Shown piece after piece: positions 39,929 to 53,270 of a stretch of DNA of 64,000 nt. The translations under genes were made by a program, and so were the position numbers. Each line of letters opens with the position of its first letter. Within the stretch, counting starts at the first letter, position 1. Below the pieces are notes generated by a model that made no database searches, was not told the origin of the DNA, and was given only the letters and a program-made list of their open reading frames with translations. The stretch is from Massilia sp. NR 4-1 (GTDB lineage Bacteria > Pseudomonadota > Gammaproteobacteria > Burkholderiales > Burkholderiaceae_D): contig NZ_CP012201.1 of assembly GCF_001191005.1 (NCBI RefSeq), forward strand, positions 1,116,001 to 1,180,000, written 5' to 3'.

Positions 39929-41407
39929 ATGATCAATTCGATTTACACCAAATACGGCGAGCTGCAGCTGGTGCCGCCCGCCGTTCTGCAGGATGCCAGC
40001 TTGAATATTTATGAGGCCGATTCGATGACCCTGATTGTGGGGCCGAATGGCGCGGGCAAAAGCCGTTCGTTGTACGAGATCGTGTCGAATGTGCTCTCGG
40101 TCAATAAGAGCGTGGAGGGCAAGGACAATCCCTATAGCAAGACCCAGCTGGTCTACTACACGCCGATTCCCTTTGTGCATCCCATGCCGCCGGAGGGCGA
40201 GCAGTTCATCGACTTGAGCAAGCGGAAAAGGTCTGTGAGGGAATACCAGAATTTCACTGTACTGAACGATATTGCCGAGTTTTTCGGCTTTACCCCGGAA
40301 GTGGTATTTTCCTTCCATCCCGCCGACTACATCAAACTGCATATTGCTCAATTTTTCTCCCGTACCAGATGGGTGGATATCGACAGCTTACCGCCCGCTC
40401 TCAAGCAGGCGATAGAAACCTTGGAGGCCAGGCAAAAGGAGGCCGAGCTTGAGCGTAAAAAAATCGGTTATCAGGCTTATCGCGAGTCACCTGCTTATCA
40501 AGATCTGCTGAACGTCGAAGGCGAGACGGAGGCCCGGATCTTTTCGTATTTGCGGGAACGCCTGGGCGAGGATTACGAGATAAAAGTACAGGCCTTGTTT
40601 TACACGACCAAAGAGCACAGCAAGATGAACGATGTGGTGCAATGGTTCCTGCAGGAGCTGGGCATACCGTTTACCCGCAAGCTGAAAACGTTGCCCAAGA
40701 CGGCGATTAAGGCTTATGAGCAGACTTTGCACAAATTGCGCAGGATCTGGGCAGTCCTGAGGGAAACTGATGCTGATGGCGCCTATATCCTGACCGAAGA
40801 ACAGGTGAAAATTCTGCAGGAAATCGGCTATGCCGATTTCGGCAATATCTCCATTAAAGGCATGAGCGCCGGCGGATCGGCGTTGCTGGAGCAGTTTTCC
40901 ATCATTGAAAACGCGTTGCGCGAGCGTAAGTCAAGGCAGGACCGGAAATTCAGCAATCTGCTGCTCTTGATCGATGAAGGCGATGTTTTCCTGCATCTGA
41001 AATGGCAGCAAAAGTACATCAGTTTCCTCAACGACTACATACGGAAAATCAAGGCGCGCGGAAGGTTTGCGACGATCCAGGTGGTGTTGACGACACATTC
41101 GCCGGTGCTGATGAGCGACTTTCCCAAAGATTGCATCATCCAGCTCAAGGAGGACGAGCAGCAAGAATGGGGGATATTCGGCGCCGGGTCTCAGGAGGAG
41201 ATTGTTTCCTTTGGCGCGCCTTTGCAATCGATCATCCACCAGACCGGCAAGGCGGGAACCCTCGGCGAGTTTTCCGTGGAATTCATGAAGAAGATGGTCG
41301 GCAGGCTGAGGGCGGGCGAGGCAGTGGCGGATTACCATGTCCGCATGATTGACGACCCTGTCATTCAATCCTTTGTCAAACGGCTTAGAGAGACGAAGGA
41401 AATTTAA
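39929..41407 (+). CDS. AAA/ABC-type ATPase of a Septu-like (PtuA) defence pair
   Basis: 492 residues from the ATG at 39929 (MINSIYTKYGEL); a GTG at 39914 is an alternative, neither with a strong ribosome site. Walker A is GPNGAGKS near residue 42. A long helical middle (about 145-280, ETLEARQKEAELERKK) is probably coiled coil. The signature-like ISIKGMSAGGSALLEQF is followed by Walker B LLLLIDEGDVFLHLKWQQKY and the H-loop TTHSPVLMSDFP. This ABC/SMC-like ATPase layout is that of PtuA and related AAA_15/AAA_21 proteins. The next gene overlaps by one base and encodes an HNH nuclease, the arrangement of Septu phage defence. GC content is visibly lower than the flanking genes, suggesting horizontal transfer. 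No reverse transcriptase is near. Confidence 0.85.
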   Translation: MINSIYTKYGELQLVPPAVLQDASLNIYEADSMTLIVGPNGAGKSRSLYEIVSNVLSVNKSVEGKDNPYSKTQLVYYTPIPFVHPMPPEGEQFIDLSKRKRSVREYQNFTVLNDIAEFFGFTPEVVFSFHPADYIKLHIAQFFSRTRWVDIDSLPPALKQAIETLEARQKEAELERKKIGYQAYRESPAYQDLLNVEGETEARIFSYLRERLGEDYEIKVQALFYTTKEHSKMNDVVQWFLQELGIPFTRKLKTLPKTAIKAYEQTLHKLRRIWAVLRETDADGAYILTEEQVKILQEIGYADFGNISIKGMSAGGSALLEQFSIIENALRERKSRQDRKFSNLLLLIDEGDVFLHLKWQQKYISFLNDYIRKIKARGRFATIQVVLTTHSPVLMSDFPKDCIIQLKEDEQQEWGIFGAGSQEEIVSFGAPLQSIIHQTGKAGTLGEFSVEFMKKMVGRLRAGEAVADYHVRMIDDPVIQSFVKRLRETKEI

Positions 41408-42306
41408 TGCTGATCAATATCTCCGATGTTTGGGATGAAGCCCGAAAAATGCATGCCAAGTATGTCGAGGACGCCATCGACGATGCGACGGTCACCAGTA
41501 CCCACCTTCGGCATCTGCTGGATCGAAAAAGAGATGTGATCGTCAATGGAGAGCCGGCGCAACTGCGCCAGCTGATCTATTTCACCGACGGCCTGCTGTC
41601 CTTGTGCGACGAAGCGGAGTACAAACTATTCGAGGATGAGTGCGCAACCATCTTCGACTATCCCGGATTCCGCAACAAGAACAAACCTGGTTACAAGGGA
41701 TGGGATGCTTACAAGTTATGTCAAAAATCGCCCTATATCCTTTGTCCCTATTGCCAGCAAAGCTTTGCTTTTACCGTTGTCGGAGAGGACAACAAAAGCT
41801 TTCGGCCAACCCTTGACCATTTTTATTCGCAGGCCAGATATCCCTACCTGGCCATTACCTTGAATAATCTGGTTCCCTGCTGCCACACTTGCAACAGTTT
41901 CCTGAAGGGGAAAGTGAATTTCTTCCATCGTCAGCACCTGCATCCCTTGGAGGACCAGGAAAGCATCCATTTCTGCTTTGACGAAATCGAATATCTGAAT
42001 ATCCAGAAATCGGATGGCATGCGCTATGAAGTCAGTCTGCGTTCGGCCGTAGGCGAAAAAGCCCGCAATTCGGCGAAGCTGTTCCTGCTGCCGGAACGGT
42101 ACGCGATTCATTCGGCGATGCTGAATACCTTCATCCAAAATATGCAGATTTACGATGAAGCAAAGGTCGAGTTCCTGCAAAACACGTTTGAGAGTCCGGC
42201 ATTTTTCACCCAGCGCAATATCCTGAACTTCGATATCGGCAATTACCAGAACGAGCTGTTAGGCAAGGTCAAAAAAGACCTGTATGAGCAGCTGCACGGG
42301 AGTTAA
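41407..42306 (+). CDS. HNH endonuclease of a Septu-like (PtuB) defence pair
   Basis: 299 residues; its ATG shares one base with the ATPase stop (TAATG), so the two are co-translated. The HNH/zinc-finger core is at about 115-180: CPYCQQS, then TLDHFYSQARYPYLAITLNNLVPCCHTCNSFLKGK. The two CxxC pairs bind structural zinc, LDH holds the catalytic His, and the NLVPCCHTCNS block is characteristic of PtuB-type HNH proteins. The N-terminal ~110 residues and the C-terminal ~115 residues (SLRSAVGEKARNSAKLFLLPERY) are helical regions that probably bind the ATPase. In Septu the ATPase represses or activates the nuclease on phage infection; both genes are needed. Family assignment is by motif and operon, not by search. 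Confidence 0.85.
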   Translation: MLINISDVWDEARKMHAKYVEDAIDDATVTSTHLRHLLDRKRDVIVNGEPAQLRQLIYFTDGLLSLCDEAEYKLFEDECATIFDYPGFRNKNKPGYKGWDAYKLCQKSPYILCPYCQQSFAFTVVGEDNKSFRPTLDHFYSQARYPYLAITLNNLVPCCHTCNSFLKGKVNFFHRQHLHPLEDQESIHFCFDEIEYLNIQKSDGMRYEVSLRSAVGEKARNSAKLFLLPERYAIHSAMLNTFIQNMQIYDEAKVEFLQNTFESPAFFTQRNILNFDIGNYQNELLGKVKKDLYEQLHGS

Positions 42307-42314
42307 GCCAGCCC

Positions 42315-42331
42315 GGCCGGCAGCGCCGGCC
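42315..42331. terminator. GC-rich hairpin between convergent genes
   Basis: GGCCGGC and GCCGGCC arms enclose a 3-base loop, located between the stop codons of the HNH nuclease (42306) and the GGDEF/EAL protein (42341). No T-run on either side. Its position suits a shared transcription end. Confidence 0.5.
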
Positions 42332-42340
42332 AGGCCGAAT

Positions 42341-46879
<4,539 letters not shown>

Positions 46880-46921
46880 GGCGGCCGGGCTCAGAAGTCA
46901 AATGGGAGTCGCCGCTGAAAC

Positions 46922-48076
46922 TTAAGGTTGCGGAAACACGAAATCGAAACTGCGCTGCTGCTGGTCGCCCAGATGCAGACCCACATGGTTGGCGGTACGG
47001 ACATTGATTGCGGTCTGGACTTCGCGCAGCGGCATGAGGCGGCGGCGGCCGTCGCCCGCGATCAGGCTCATGGCGGAACTGGCCAGCGTACGCCCCAGCT
47101 CCACATTGTTGGGGGCCATGGCAAACAGCGCGCCCTTTTTCACATGCAGCACATTGCTGGAGAACAGGGGCACGCCGTTATTCCAGGTTTCGCGCAGCAC
47201 CAGCGGCAGGATGGTGCTTTCCTCCACGGTGGTGCTGTCGTGCGGCAGCCAGACCGCGTCGCGGCGGCTGTCCGCGCCCGCGATCAGGGTGGGATAGAGC
47301 TGGGCGGCGCGCGCCATATCGGTGGCGATATGGGCCACCAGTTCCAGGCCCTGGGCGCGCGCCGCTTCGCGCGCCAGCTTGATTAGCCATTCGCTGTTTT
47401 TCGGGTTGTAGACGACGATGACGCGGCGCAGGTCCGGCAGCAGCACGCGCAGGCGACTGAACAGCAGGGCCGGATCGGGCGTCAGGCTGATGCCGGCCAC
47501 GTTCTCCGCATCCGACAGCAGCAGCACGCCGCCCACCAGCACCGAGATTTCGCGGTCCAGGCCCGAGGTCGCGTTCAAGCCCTGGCGGCCAAGCGCGATC
47601 ACCACCTTGGTGCCGTTCTGCTTGAGCAGTGAATTCAGTTCGGCGGCGTCGGACTTGGCGTCCACCGCATAGCTGCGCACGCGCAGCTTGGTGCGGTCCT
47701 CGATGCCCTGGATCATGCTGAGGAAGGCGGCGCGGAAGGGCTGCTCTACATTCGGATACAGCACGGCGATGGTGCCTTTGCCGATCGAGGCTTGCACATC
47801 GGGACGGCGCAACTGCTCTTCGAGCTGGGCCAGGGTCACGGGACGCACATCGGCGCGCAGCAGCGGGCCGCCCGATTCGATGCGGTCGAACACGGCGCCC
47901 ACGGAGTCGCGCGCGCTGCCCTGCATCTCGAAAAGGGGCGGCAGCGGCAATTCCGCCATTTCTCCCGAATCCAGGGCGTGGGCAGGAGCGGCCAGCAGCA
48001 GGGCCGAGGCGAAGGCAAAAGCGGCGGTGCATGCGGCCCATAACAGGCCGCGCTTATGAGTTGTCTTTTTAATCAT
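46922..48076 (-). CDS. Periplasmic ABC_sub_bind-type protein, probable sensor partner of the hybrid kinase
   Basis: 384 residues. The ATG at 48076 is chosen because it gives a signal peptide (MIKKTTHKRGLLWAACTAAFAFASALLLAAPAHA) and has GGAATATGGA upstream. An extra ~65-residue N-terminal part (ALDSGEMAELPLPPLFEM, VRPVTLAQLEEQLRR) precedes the binding fold, which begins TIAVLYPNVEQPFRAAF. Landmarks: VVIALGRQGL, LTPDPALLFSRLRVLLPDLRRVIVVYNP, WLPHDSTTVEE, NNVELGRTLA. It is a paralogue of the protein encoded at 48224-49207. No permease or ATPase gene is nearby and the hybrid kinase is directly downstream, so a signalling rather than transport role is likely (inference). Confidence 0.82.
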   Translation of the reverse strand: MIKKTTHKRGLLWAACTAAFAFASALLLAAPAHALDSGEMAELPLPPLFEMQGSARDSVGAVFDRIESGGPLLRADVRPVTLAQLEEQLRRPDVQASIGKGTIAVLYPNVEQPFRAAFLSMIQGIEDRTKLRVRSYAVDAKSDAAELNSLLKQNGTKVVIALGRQGLNATSGLDREISVLVGGVLLLSDAENVAGISLTPDPALLFSRLRVLLPDLRRVIVVYNPKNSEWLIKLAREAARAQGLELVAHIATDMARAAQLYPTLIAGADSRRDAVWLPHDSTTVEESTILPLVLRETWNNGVPLFSSNVLHVKKGALFAMAPNNVELGRTLASSAMSLIAGDGRRRLMPLREVQTAINVRTANHVGLHLGDQQQRSFDFVFPQP

Positions 48077-48223
48077 TCCATATTCCGTTGCTGTCCCGCA
48101 GCCATTGATTCTTATTGGCAATGCCAATGCAATCTTTCATCCGGCACAAGGACAAAGGCTGTGCTTAGTATATGCGCTCTGTTGGTTAAGAGAAAGAAAT
48201 TTACTATCCGCTAAGTCGCATAT

Positions 48224-49207
48224 TTAAGGTTCTGGGAAAATGGCGTCGAAGTTGCGCTGGCGGCCCGGATCGAGATTCAACCCGATGTGGTTGGCGGTAC
48301 GCCAGTTGAGGGCGCTGCGCACGCTGCGCAGCGGGTTGAGGCCTTGGCGCGTATTGTCGCCATTGAGCACGTCCACCGCCAGATTGGCGAGCTCGCGGCC
48401 CAGTTCAAAATTATTCGGGTACAAGGCGAACAGCACGCCTTTCTTGACGTGCAGCATGCTGCTGGAGAAGATCGGCAAGCTGCGGTTCCACGATTCTTTC
48501 AGCACCATGGGCAGGATGATGGCCTCGTCGACGGTGGTGTTGTCCTGCGGCAGCCAGAGCGCGTCATAGCGGTTGTCAGCGCTGGTAAAAGCTTGTTCGT
48601 AGCGCCGCACGGCGCCGGCCAGATCGGACGCTTCCAGGGCCTGCAAATCGAGTCCCTGGCTGCGCGCCGCCTCCTGCGCGAGCTTGATCAGGTAATGGTT
48701 ATTCTGTGGGTTATACACCACAGTGATACGCCTCAGCGATGGCAATAAGGCTTTGAGATGACTAAATAGCAAGGCGGGATCGGGCGACAGCGTGATGCCG
48801 CGCAGGCGTTCGCCGTCCGGCGCGGAACTGATGCCGCCCACCACCATGCCGGCAGCCAGGTCGGCGCCGCTGGCCGCTTTCACACCCTGGCGGCCTAGCG
48901 CGATCACCAACTTGCTGCCGCTGCGGCGCAACTGGGCACGCAGCTCGGCCAGGTCGGCTTGCGGACCGACCGGATAGCCGCGCACGCGCATCCTGGTTTC
49001 ATCTTCGATGCCGTCGATGATTTCTGTGAATACTTTGCGGTAGGGTTCGCCAATATCGGGATAGACCACGGCGATGCTGTCGGTCGCCGCCTGCCGTCCG
49101 CCGCCCTCGGCCAGTTCGGCCTGGGCGGGTATTGTGCTCAGCAGCATGACCGCCAAGGCCACCGCCGGGAGGGCGTGTCCAGTCTTCCGAAAGAGTAGTG
49201 TTCTCAA
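48224..49207 (-). CDS. Periplasmic ABC_sub_bind-type protein (paralogue of the next gene)
   Basis: 327 residues with a signal peptide (VALAVMLLSTIPAQA). It is the short form of its neighbour, lacking the ~65-residue N-terminal extension. Shared blocks include SIAVVYPDIGEPYRKVF, LVIALGRQGVKAASG, LSPDPALLFSHLKALLPSLRRITVVYNP, DALWLPQDNTTVDEAIILP, HVKKGVLFALYPNNFELGRELA and RTANHIGL. First gene of the set that ends with the hybrid kinase; the gap to the paralogue is 147 bases, so an internal promoter is possible. The ligand is unknown; the family (TrpX-like) includes aromatic amino-acid binders. Confidence 0.85.
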   Translation of the reverse strand: MRTLLFRKTGHALPAVALAVMLLSTIPAQAELAEGGGRQAATDSIAVVYPDIGEPYRKVFTEIIDGIEDETRMRVRGYPVGPQADLAELRAQLRRSGSKLVIALGRQGVKAASGADLAAGMVVGGISSAPDGERLRGITLSPDPALLFSHLKALLPSLRRITVVYNPQNNHYLIKLAQEAARSQGLDLQALEASDLAGAVRRYEQAFTSADNRYDALWLPQDNTTVDEAIILPMVLKESWNRSLPIFSSSMLHVKKGVLFALYPNNFELGRELANLAVDVLNGDNTRQGLNPLRSVRSALNWRTANHIGLNLDPGRQRNFDAIFPEP

Positions 49208-49397
49208 GTCGCGCTAGTGGGCAAGGTGAAAGAACCGGGACCATTGGTAATGGCAGTAACGAGTGTAGCGTTGCCGCCGCCAAATTGCATGCAAAACTTT
49301 GTATTCAGGCACTAATTTATGTGTCTATTTTGCAATGCGGAAAATTTCCCCGGCGCACGATTGATTTGACGAAAAAACAACGACTCTTTGCGGAAAA

Positions 49398-50570
49398 TCA
49401 GCCTGCAATAACTTTCAATGCGCTAGCTAATTGATCGAGATCCGCCAGGCGGTTGCTCAAGGCCGGCGTCACGCGCACGCAGGCGCCACTGGCCAAACCC
49501 TTGCGCGCCACCGTGAATATGCCGAAGTCGTCGAGCAGGCGGCGGGCCAAGGCCTGGTTTTCCTCCCAGCTGGCTTGGCCGGCCAGACGGAACGAGGTGA
49601 TGCCGCCGCAAGCTTCCGCCTCGTCGCGCACCAGCAATTGCAGGCCGGGCAGGCCGCGCACCTGTTCCACCCAGCGGTCGCGCAACCGGCGCAGGCGGGC
49701 CGCCTTGCGCGCGCCGCCGATGGCGTCGTGGAAATCGAGCGCGGCGGGCACGCTCAGCACATTGGCGGTATTGGTGGTGCCGGTGTTGGTGCGGGCGCGG
49801 ATATCGTGCGGCGCATAGCGGTCGCCGGAAGGATCGATGGCGATATCGTCCAGGCGCTCCTTGCGGATGTACATGAAGCCCACGCCGAGCGGCGCGCCCA
49901 TCCACTTATGCAGGTTGAAACCGGCGAAGTCGGATTGCAGGTCGCCGACCTTGAAATCGATCTGGCCCCAGGACTGGGCCGCGTCGCAGATGGTGTCGAT
50001 GCCGCGCGCCCGCGCCATCTCGGCAAGTTCGGCCACCGGCATCAGCTGGCCGGTCTTGTGGCTGACGTGGGTCAGCAGCAGCAGGCGGGTACGAGGATGG
50101 GCGTCGAACGCCTGGGCATAGGCGTCCAGGATGGCTTGCGTGGTGGGCGCTTCCGGCAAGGAGATCTGCACCACCTCGGCGCCGCGCAGCTCGCGCAGGG
50201 CATGCATGGCGCGCGTCATGCTGTCGTAGTCGACGTCGGACAGCATGACGGTGTCGCCGGCCTGCAGTGGCCTATAACTAAAGATTAAGTGGCGCAAGGC
50301 TTCGGTGGCGCCGCGCGTGAGCGCGATCTCCTCCGCATCGCAGCCGACGGCGGCGGCAATGCGGGCGCGCACGGTCTCGCTGCTCTTCGGATCGTAGTCC
50401 TCGCGCAGGAAGCGCGTATTGCTGGTGTTAAGCAGCTCGATCTGGCGCTTGTATTCTTCCATGACGGGACGCGCCATGGCGCCGAAATAGCCATGTTCCA
50501 GATTGACGTAGCCGGGGGCCACATCGTATTGGGCGGCGATGCCGTCCCAGTAGCTTTCTTCGTTAATCAC
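49398..50570 (-). CDS. Class V aminotransferase, isopenicillin-N-epimerase-like
   Basis: 390 residues from the GTG at 50570, chosen because GGAG lies 5 bases before it and homologues begin at this point (NEESYWDGIAAQYDV); an ATG at 50603 gives 11 more residues with no ribosome site. PLP-fold landmarks: YVNLEHGYFGAMARPV, TRGATEALRHL, CDAAQSWGQIDF (Asp to the pyridine N), and GFNLHKWMGAPLGVGFMYIR, with the Lys that forms the Schiff base. C-terminal GGITSFRL and VRVTPALSN suit the NifS/CsdA-like fold without a cysteine-desulfurase Cys loop. Such enzymes act on amino acids as epimerases, transaminases or lyases; the substrate is unknown. The divergent LysR gene is the likely regulator. Confidence 0.85.
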   Translation of the reverse strand: MINEESYWDGIAAQYDVAPGYVNLEHGYFGAMARPVMEEYKRQIELLNTSNTRFLREDYDPKSSETVRARIAAAVGCDAEEIALTRGATEALRHLIFSYRPLQAGDTVMLSDVDYDSMTRAMHALRELRGAEVVQISLPEAPTTQAILDAYAQAFDAHPRTRLLLLTHVSHKTGQLMPVAELAEMARARGIDTICDAAQSWGQIDFKVGDLQSDFAGFNLHKWMGAPLGVGFMYIRKERLDDIAIDPSGDRYAPHDIRARTNTGTTNTANVLSVPAALDFHDAIGGARKAARLRRLRDRWVEQVRGLPGLQLLVRDEAEACGGITSFRLAGQASWEENQALARRLLDDFGIFTVARKGLASGACVRVTPALSNRLADLDQLASALKVIAG

Positions 50571-50650
50571 ACAATCTCCAATAGGGTGAAAAAGTGGCTT
50601 CATTGTATGCCCGGCCGGCCGCTTGCAACTTGCCTCCCGGGTTTTTGTTC

Positions 50651-50667
50651 TATAAGCTGTGCTTATA
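50651..50667. promoter_or_regulatory. LysR-type operator overlapping the lysR start
   Basis: TATAAGC and GCTTATA arms around TGT form a 17-base palindrome ending on the A of the LysR start codon (50667). It fits the T-N11-A rule for LysR-type boxes. It is 81 bases from the aminotransferase GTG, so one protein bound here could control both genes. Confidence 0.5.
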
Positions 50668-51599
50668 TGTTGCTAAGGGAAATCGAGGTCTTCAGGGCCG
50701 TCATCACATCCGGATCGGCCAGCAAGGCGGCGCGCCTGCTGGGCGTGAGCCAACCCGCCATCAGCCAGTCGCTGCGGCGGCTGGAAGAACACGCGGGCAT
50801 GCCCTTGTTCCAGCGCGTGCGCGGCAAGCTGCATCCGACCCAGGAAGCGGAAGCGCTGCTGGCGGAAGTCAACCGCTGCTTCGTCGGACTGGATGCGATC
50901 GAGCACCGGCTGCGCAGCCTGCGCCAATTCGGCGCCGGACGGCTGCGCATCGCCAGCCTGCCGGGCCTGGGCGTGGGCTTTTTGCCGCGCGTGCTGGGCG
51001 GACTCGATCTGCAAAAGCGCAAGGTCACGGTGTCGCTGCAGATCATGGCTTCGCGCGAGGTGAGGGCGCGCCTGCTGGCGGGCGAGGCCGATATCGGGCT
51101 GATGGCCGACGAGGTATCCCTGCTTGGTCTGGAGCACTCCGAATTTGCGCGCTATAACGGCGTGGTGGCGTTGCCGCCCGGCCACCCGCTGGCGCGGCGC
51201 AAGCTGATCACGCCGCAGGATCTGGCACGCTATCCCTTTCTCTCCTTGAATCCCGAAGACGGCGCCAGCGCCCAGTTGGATGGCATCTTCCAGGCCCATG
51301 GCGTGACGCCATCGACGGTGGTGGAGACGCCGTTCTCGCTCAGCCTGTGCGAACTCGTGCGGCACGGCGTCGGCGTGGCTGTCGTCAATCCCGTCACGGC
51401 CCTCGACTATCTCGATCACGGTGTAGTGCTGCGCCGTTTCTCGGAAAAGCTGGAATATGGCTGCATCCTCGCCATGCCGGCCGGGAAGCCGCTGGGCAGC
51501 TTCGCGCAAGAGCTGCTCGGCATCATGCGCGCCCGCCTGCATGCCGATTTGCAGGGACTGGAAGCGGTGCTGGATCGGCGTCTGGCCCAAGACACGTAA
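50667..51599 (+). CDS. LysR-family transcriptional regulator
   Basis: 310 residues from the ATG at 50667 (MLLREIEVFRAVITSGSASKAARLLGVSQPAISQSLRRLEEH), an archetypal LysR N-terminal helix-turn-helix. The effector-binding domain follows at about 90-300 (GRLRIASLPGLGVGFLP, GEADIGLMADEV, GVAVVNPVTALDYL). It resembles NocR/OccR-like and GcvA-like regulators that sense amino acids. Divergent from the aminotransferase gene with a palindrome at its own start, the usual layout for a LysR activator and its target. Upstream in-frame codons extend the frame but have no ribosome site. Confidence 0.92.
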   Translation: MLLREIEVFRAVITSGSASKAARLLGVSQPAISQSLRRLEEHAGMPLFQRVRGKLHPTQEAEALLAEVNRCFVGLDAIEHRLRSLRQFGAGRLRIASLPGLGVGFLPRVLGGLDLQKRKVTVSLQIMASREVRARLLAGEADIGLMADEVSLLGLEHSEFARYNGVVALPPGHPLARRKLITPQDLARYPFLSLNPEDGASAQLDGIFQAHGVTPSTVVETPFSLSLCELVRHGVGVAVVNPVTALDYLDHGVVLRRFSEKLEYGCILAMPAGKPLGSFAQELLGIMRARLHADLQGLEAVLDRRLAQDT

Positions 51600-51667
51600 T
51601 TTTGCCACCGGGCGCGTGATAGACTTTGATATTCATGCAAGCTTGATTACTTAGCCAGGGATATCAC

Positions 51668-52078
51668 ATGTTTGAATTCTCAGAAAATACAAGCCTTGAC
51701 GCGGAAGGTGAAATTCTCCGCTCAATCGAACAGGCGAGGGTGATGGCCCTGGTTGAGCGAAATATCGAGCGCGCCGCACCGCTCCACGCCGCCGACTTCC
51801 AACTCATTACGCCGATTGGAATCACGCTCTCCAAGGAACAATATCTGGGCGCAATCGCTGCCGGTGGCCTGGTCTATTCTTCCTGGGAGCCGCAACACAT
51901 CGACGTGCGGCTTTACAATCAAGCAGCTGCGATTCGGTATAAGTCCAGCCTGGAAGTTACTTTCGGGTCGCACCACGTTCCGCGGGCCGAATATTGGCAC
52001 ACGGACCTCTACGAGAAACGCAATGGCTTGTGGCAAGTGGTCTGGTCGCAAGCGACCGAAATACGGCACCAAGCTTAA
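51668..52078 (+). CDS. NTF2-like (SnoaL/DUF4440) small protein
   Basis: 136 residues. EILRSIEQARVMALVERNIERAAPLHAADFQLITPIG, SKEQYLGAIAAGGLVYSSWEP, IRYKSSLEVTFG and WHTDLYEKRNGLWQVVWSQATEI form the DUF4440/SnoaL pattern: a cone-shaped alpha+beta fold with a ligand pocket, often an enzyme of unknown substrate. A moderately conserved W near the end packs against the pocket. It is cytoplasmic, with no signal peptide, and is followed 13 bases on by the DUF6882-like gene. Base composition is lower in GC than the aminotransferase region. Confidence 0.8.
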   Translation: MFEFSENTSLDAEGEILRSIEQARVMALVERNIERAAPLHAADFQLITPIGITLSKEQYLGAIAAGGLVYSSWEPQHIDVRLYNQAAAIRYKSSLEVTFGSHHVPRAEYWHTDLYEKRNGLWQVVWSQATEIRHQA

Positions 52079-52091
52079 TAATGTGACTTTT

Positions 52092-52610
52092 ATGTTCAAG
52101 AAAATATTTTCAGCTCTGTCTCCTAATAATTCGTCTGAAAGCAAGAGCCAGCTTGCCGCTCAATTCATCGAACAATCCCGGGAAGGCCTGGCGCAGCAAA
52201 CTGCAGCCCACTCCGCCACTTGGCATTTCGGTTCGGAAGAAAACTGGTCCGCGGACCTCGACGCCGGAATCATTCAATTCGATTTCAAGGATGGCACGCA
52301 GGCAAGCGCCGCGATGCAGGTCGTCGGCACCTACAACCAGCTGGACGGCAGCTTCCTGTGGGGCTGGGACCATCCCTCGATCCCCGAGCCGTTGAGCAAG
52401 CACGCCCAGCTGGCCCAGCAGTGGGGCGAAGAAAATGAAGTGGAAGAGTTCAAGTCGCGGAAAATCCAATGCAGCGAAGACGAGGCCTGGAGCTTCGCCG
52501 CCGTAGCCAACCGGCTCGGCAAGGCAAACGGCGTCTACCGTGGATCGAGCGATACCACCCTGGTTTTCATGACGTTTGGCGAAGTAAAACTGGTAGCTGC
52601 CAATTCCTGA
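52092..52610 (+). CDS. DUF6882-like conserved protein
   Basis: 172 residues from the ATG at 52092 (MFKKIFSALSPNNSS). Diagnostic blocks: TWHFGSEENWSADLDAGII, FDFKDGTQASAAMQVVGTYNQ, GSFLWGWDHPSIPEPLSKHA and the late WSFAAVANRLGKANGVYRG. The 'WxWGWxxPSIP' segment is what I associate with the DUF6882 family, a group often found beside polymorphic-toxin genes but without known function. It is cytoplasmic and probably co-transcribed with the NTF2-like gene. Role unknown. Confidence 0.7.
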   Translation: MFKKIFSALSPNNSSESKSQLAAQFIEQSREGLAQQTAAHSATWHFGSEENWSADLDAGIIQFDFKDGTQASAAMQVVGTYNQLDGSFLWGWDHPSIPEPLSKHAQLAQQWGEENEVEEFKSRKIQCSEDEAWSFAAVANRLGKANGVYRGSSDTTLVFMTFGEVKLVAANS

Positions 52611-52805
52611 ATAGCGGCTGGCAGCTGGAAGAAGCTTCGGTGCTCACATGCTTTTTCTGGATATATGGCTTGTACGCCGTCTAAAGGAAGTTGAAAAACT
52701 AGTATTCTGTGACTTATAGAGTTCTGTGCATCACGGCGGGCAAAACTATTGGTGTTGATGATTTGCAAGATTGCATGTCGATCGAACAATACTCCATTTT
52801 TCCCT

Positions 52806-53183
52806 TTACTCGATTTTTTGAGATAGTGCGGAGAATTTCCAGTTGGCGAAGATTTGGAGGCCGCCTTTGCCATCCTGGGCATAAACAGGAGCAGTAAACG
52901 ACAGTGTGGCATGTTTCCCGCGCAATTGGATGTTTTCGATCGGCGTCTGGGTATCTTCGCAGTTTCCCGCATACGCTTGCAGATATCCGCGCATGATTTG
53001 GCGCTTTCTGCCTTGAATAAGGGTCAGGGTATAGCCACCGCAGTCGCCGGTCTCGGCATACATCTTCCAGCTCGAATAAAGCGAAACAAATTCCGTAGCA
53101 GGAGGACTCGCTGCCTTCGCGGTCCAGCCAAAATTCACCAGCAACATAAAGATCAGGCCTCGTGCGATGTATTTAGAACGCAT
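52806..53183 (-). CDS. Small exported protein of unknown function
   Basis: 125 residues. A clear signal peptide (MRSKYIARGLIFMLLVNFGWTAKAA) gives a ~100-residue periplasmic domain with two cysteines (DCGGY and NCED) that could pair. GGYTLTLIQGRKRQIMRGYLQAY and TLSFTAPVYAQDGKGGLQIFANW suggest beta structure. No family recognised. It points away from the DUF6882-like gene and has no strong ribosome site. Confidence 0.6.
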   Translation of the reverse strand: MRSKYIARGLIFMLLVNFGWTAKAASPPATEFVSLYSSWKMYAETGDCGGYTLTLIQGRKRQIMRGYLQAYAGNCEDTQTPIENIQLRGKHATLSFTAPVYAQDGKGGLQIFANWKFSALSQKIE

Positions 53184-53270
53184 TTGACTGGAATCGGATG
53201 ATTGATTTGTGCACTAGACAATAAGCCGCCGTGCGGCGTTATTCACCTGTCTATGCTGTGCCGCCGCTAG

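Noticed and set aside
39929..42306. Retron or OLD-family (Gabija-type) defence system
   Set aside because: No reverse transcriptase or ncRNA is near, and the ATPase ends without a TOPRIM domain; the HNH partner fits Septu better.
46922..49207. ABC transporter operon
   Set aside because: Only binding proteins are present; no permease or ATPase gene lies within the window near them.
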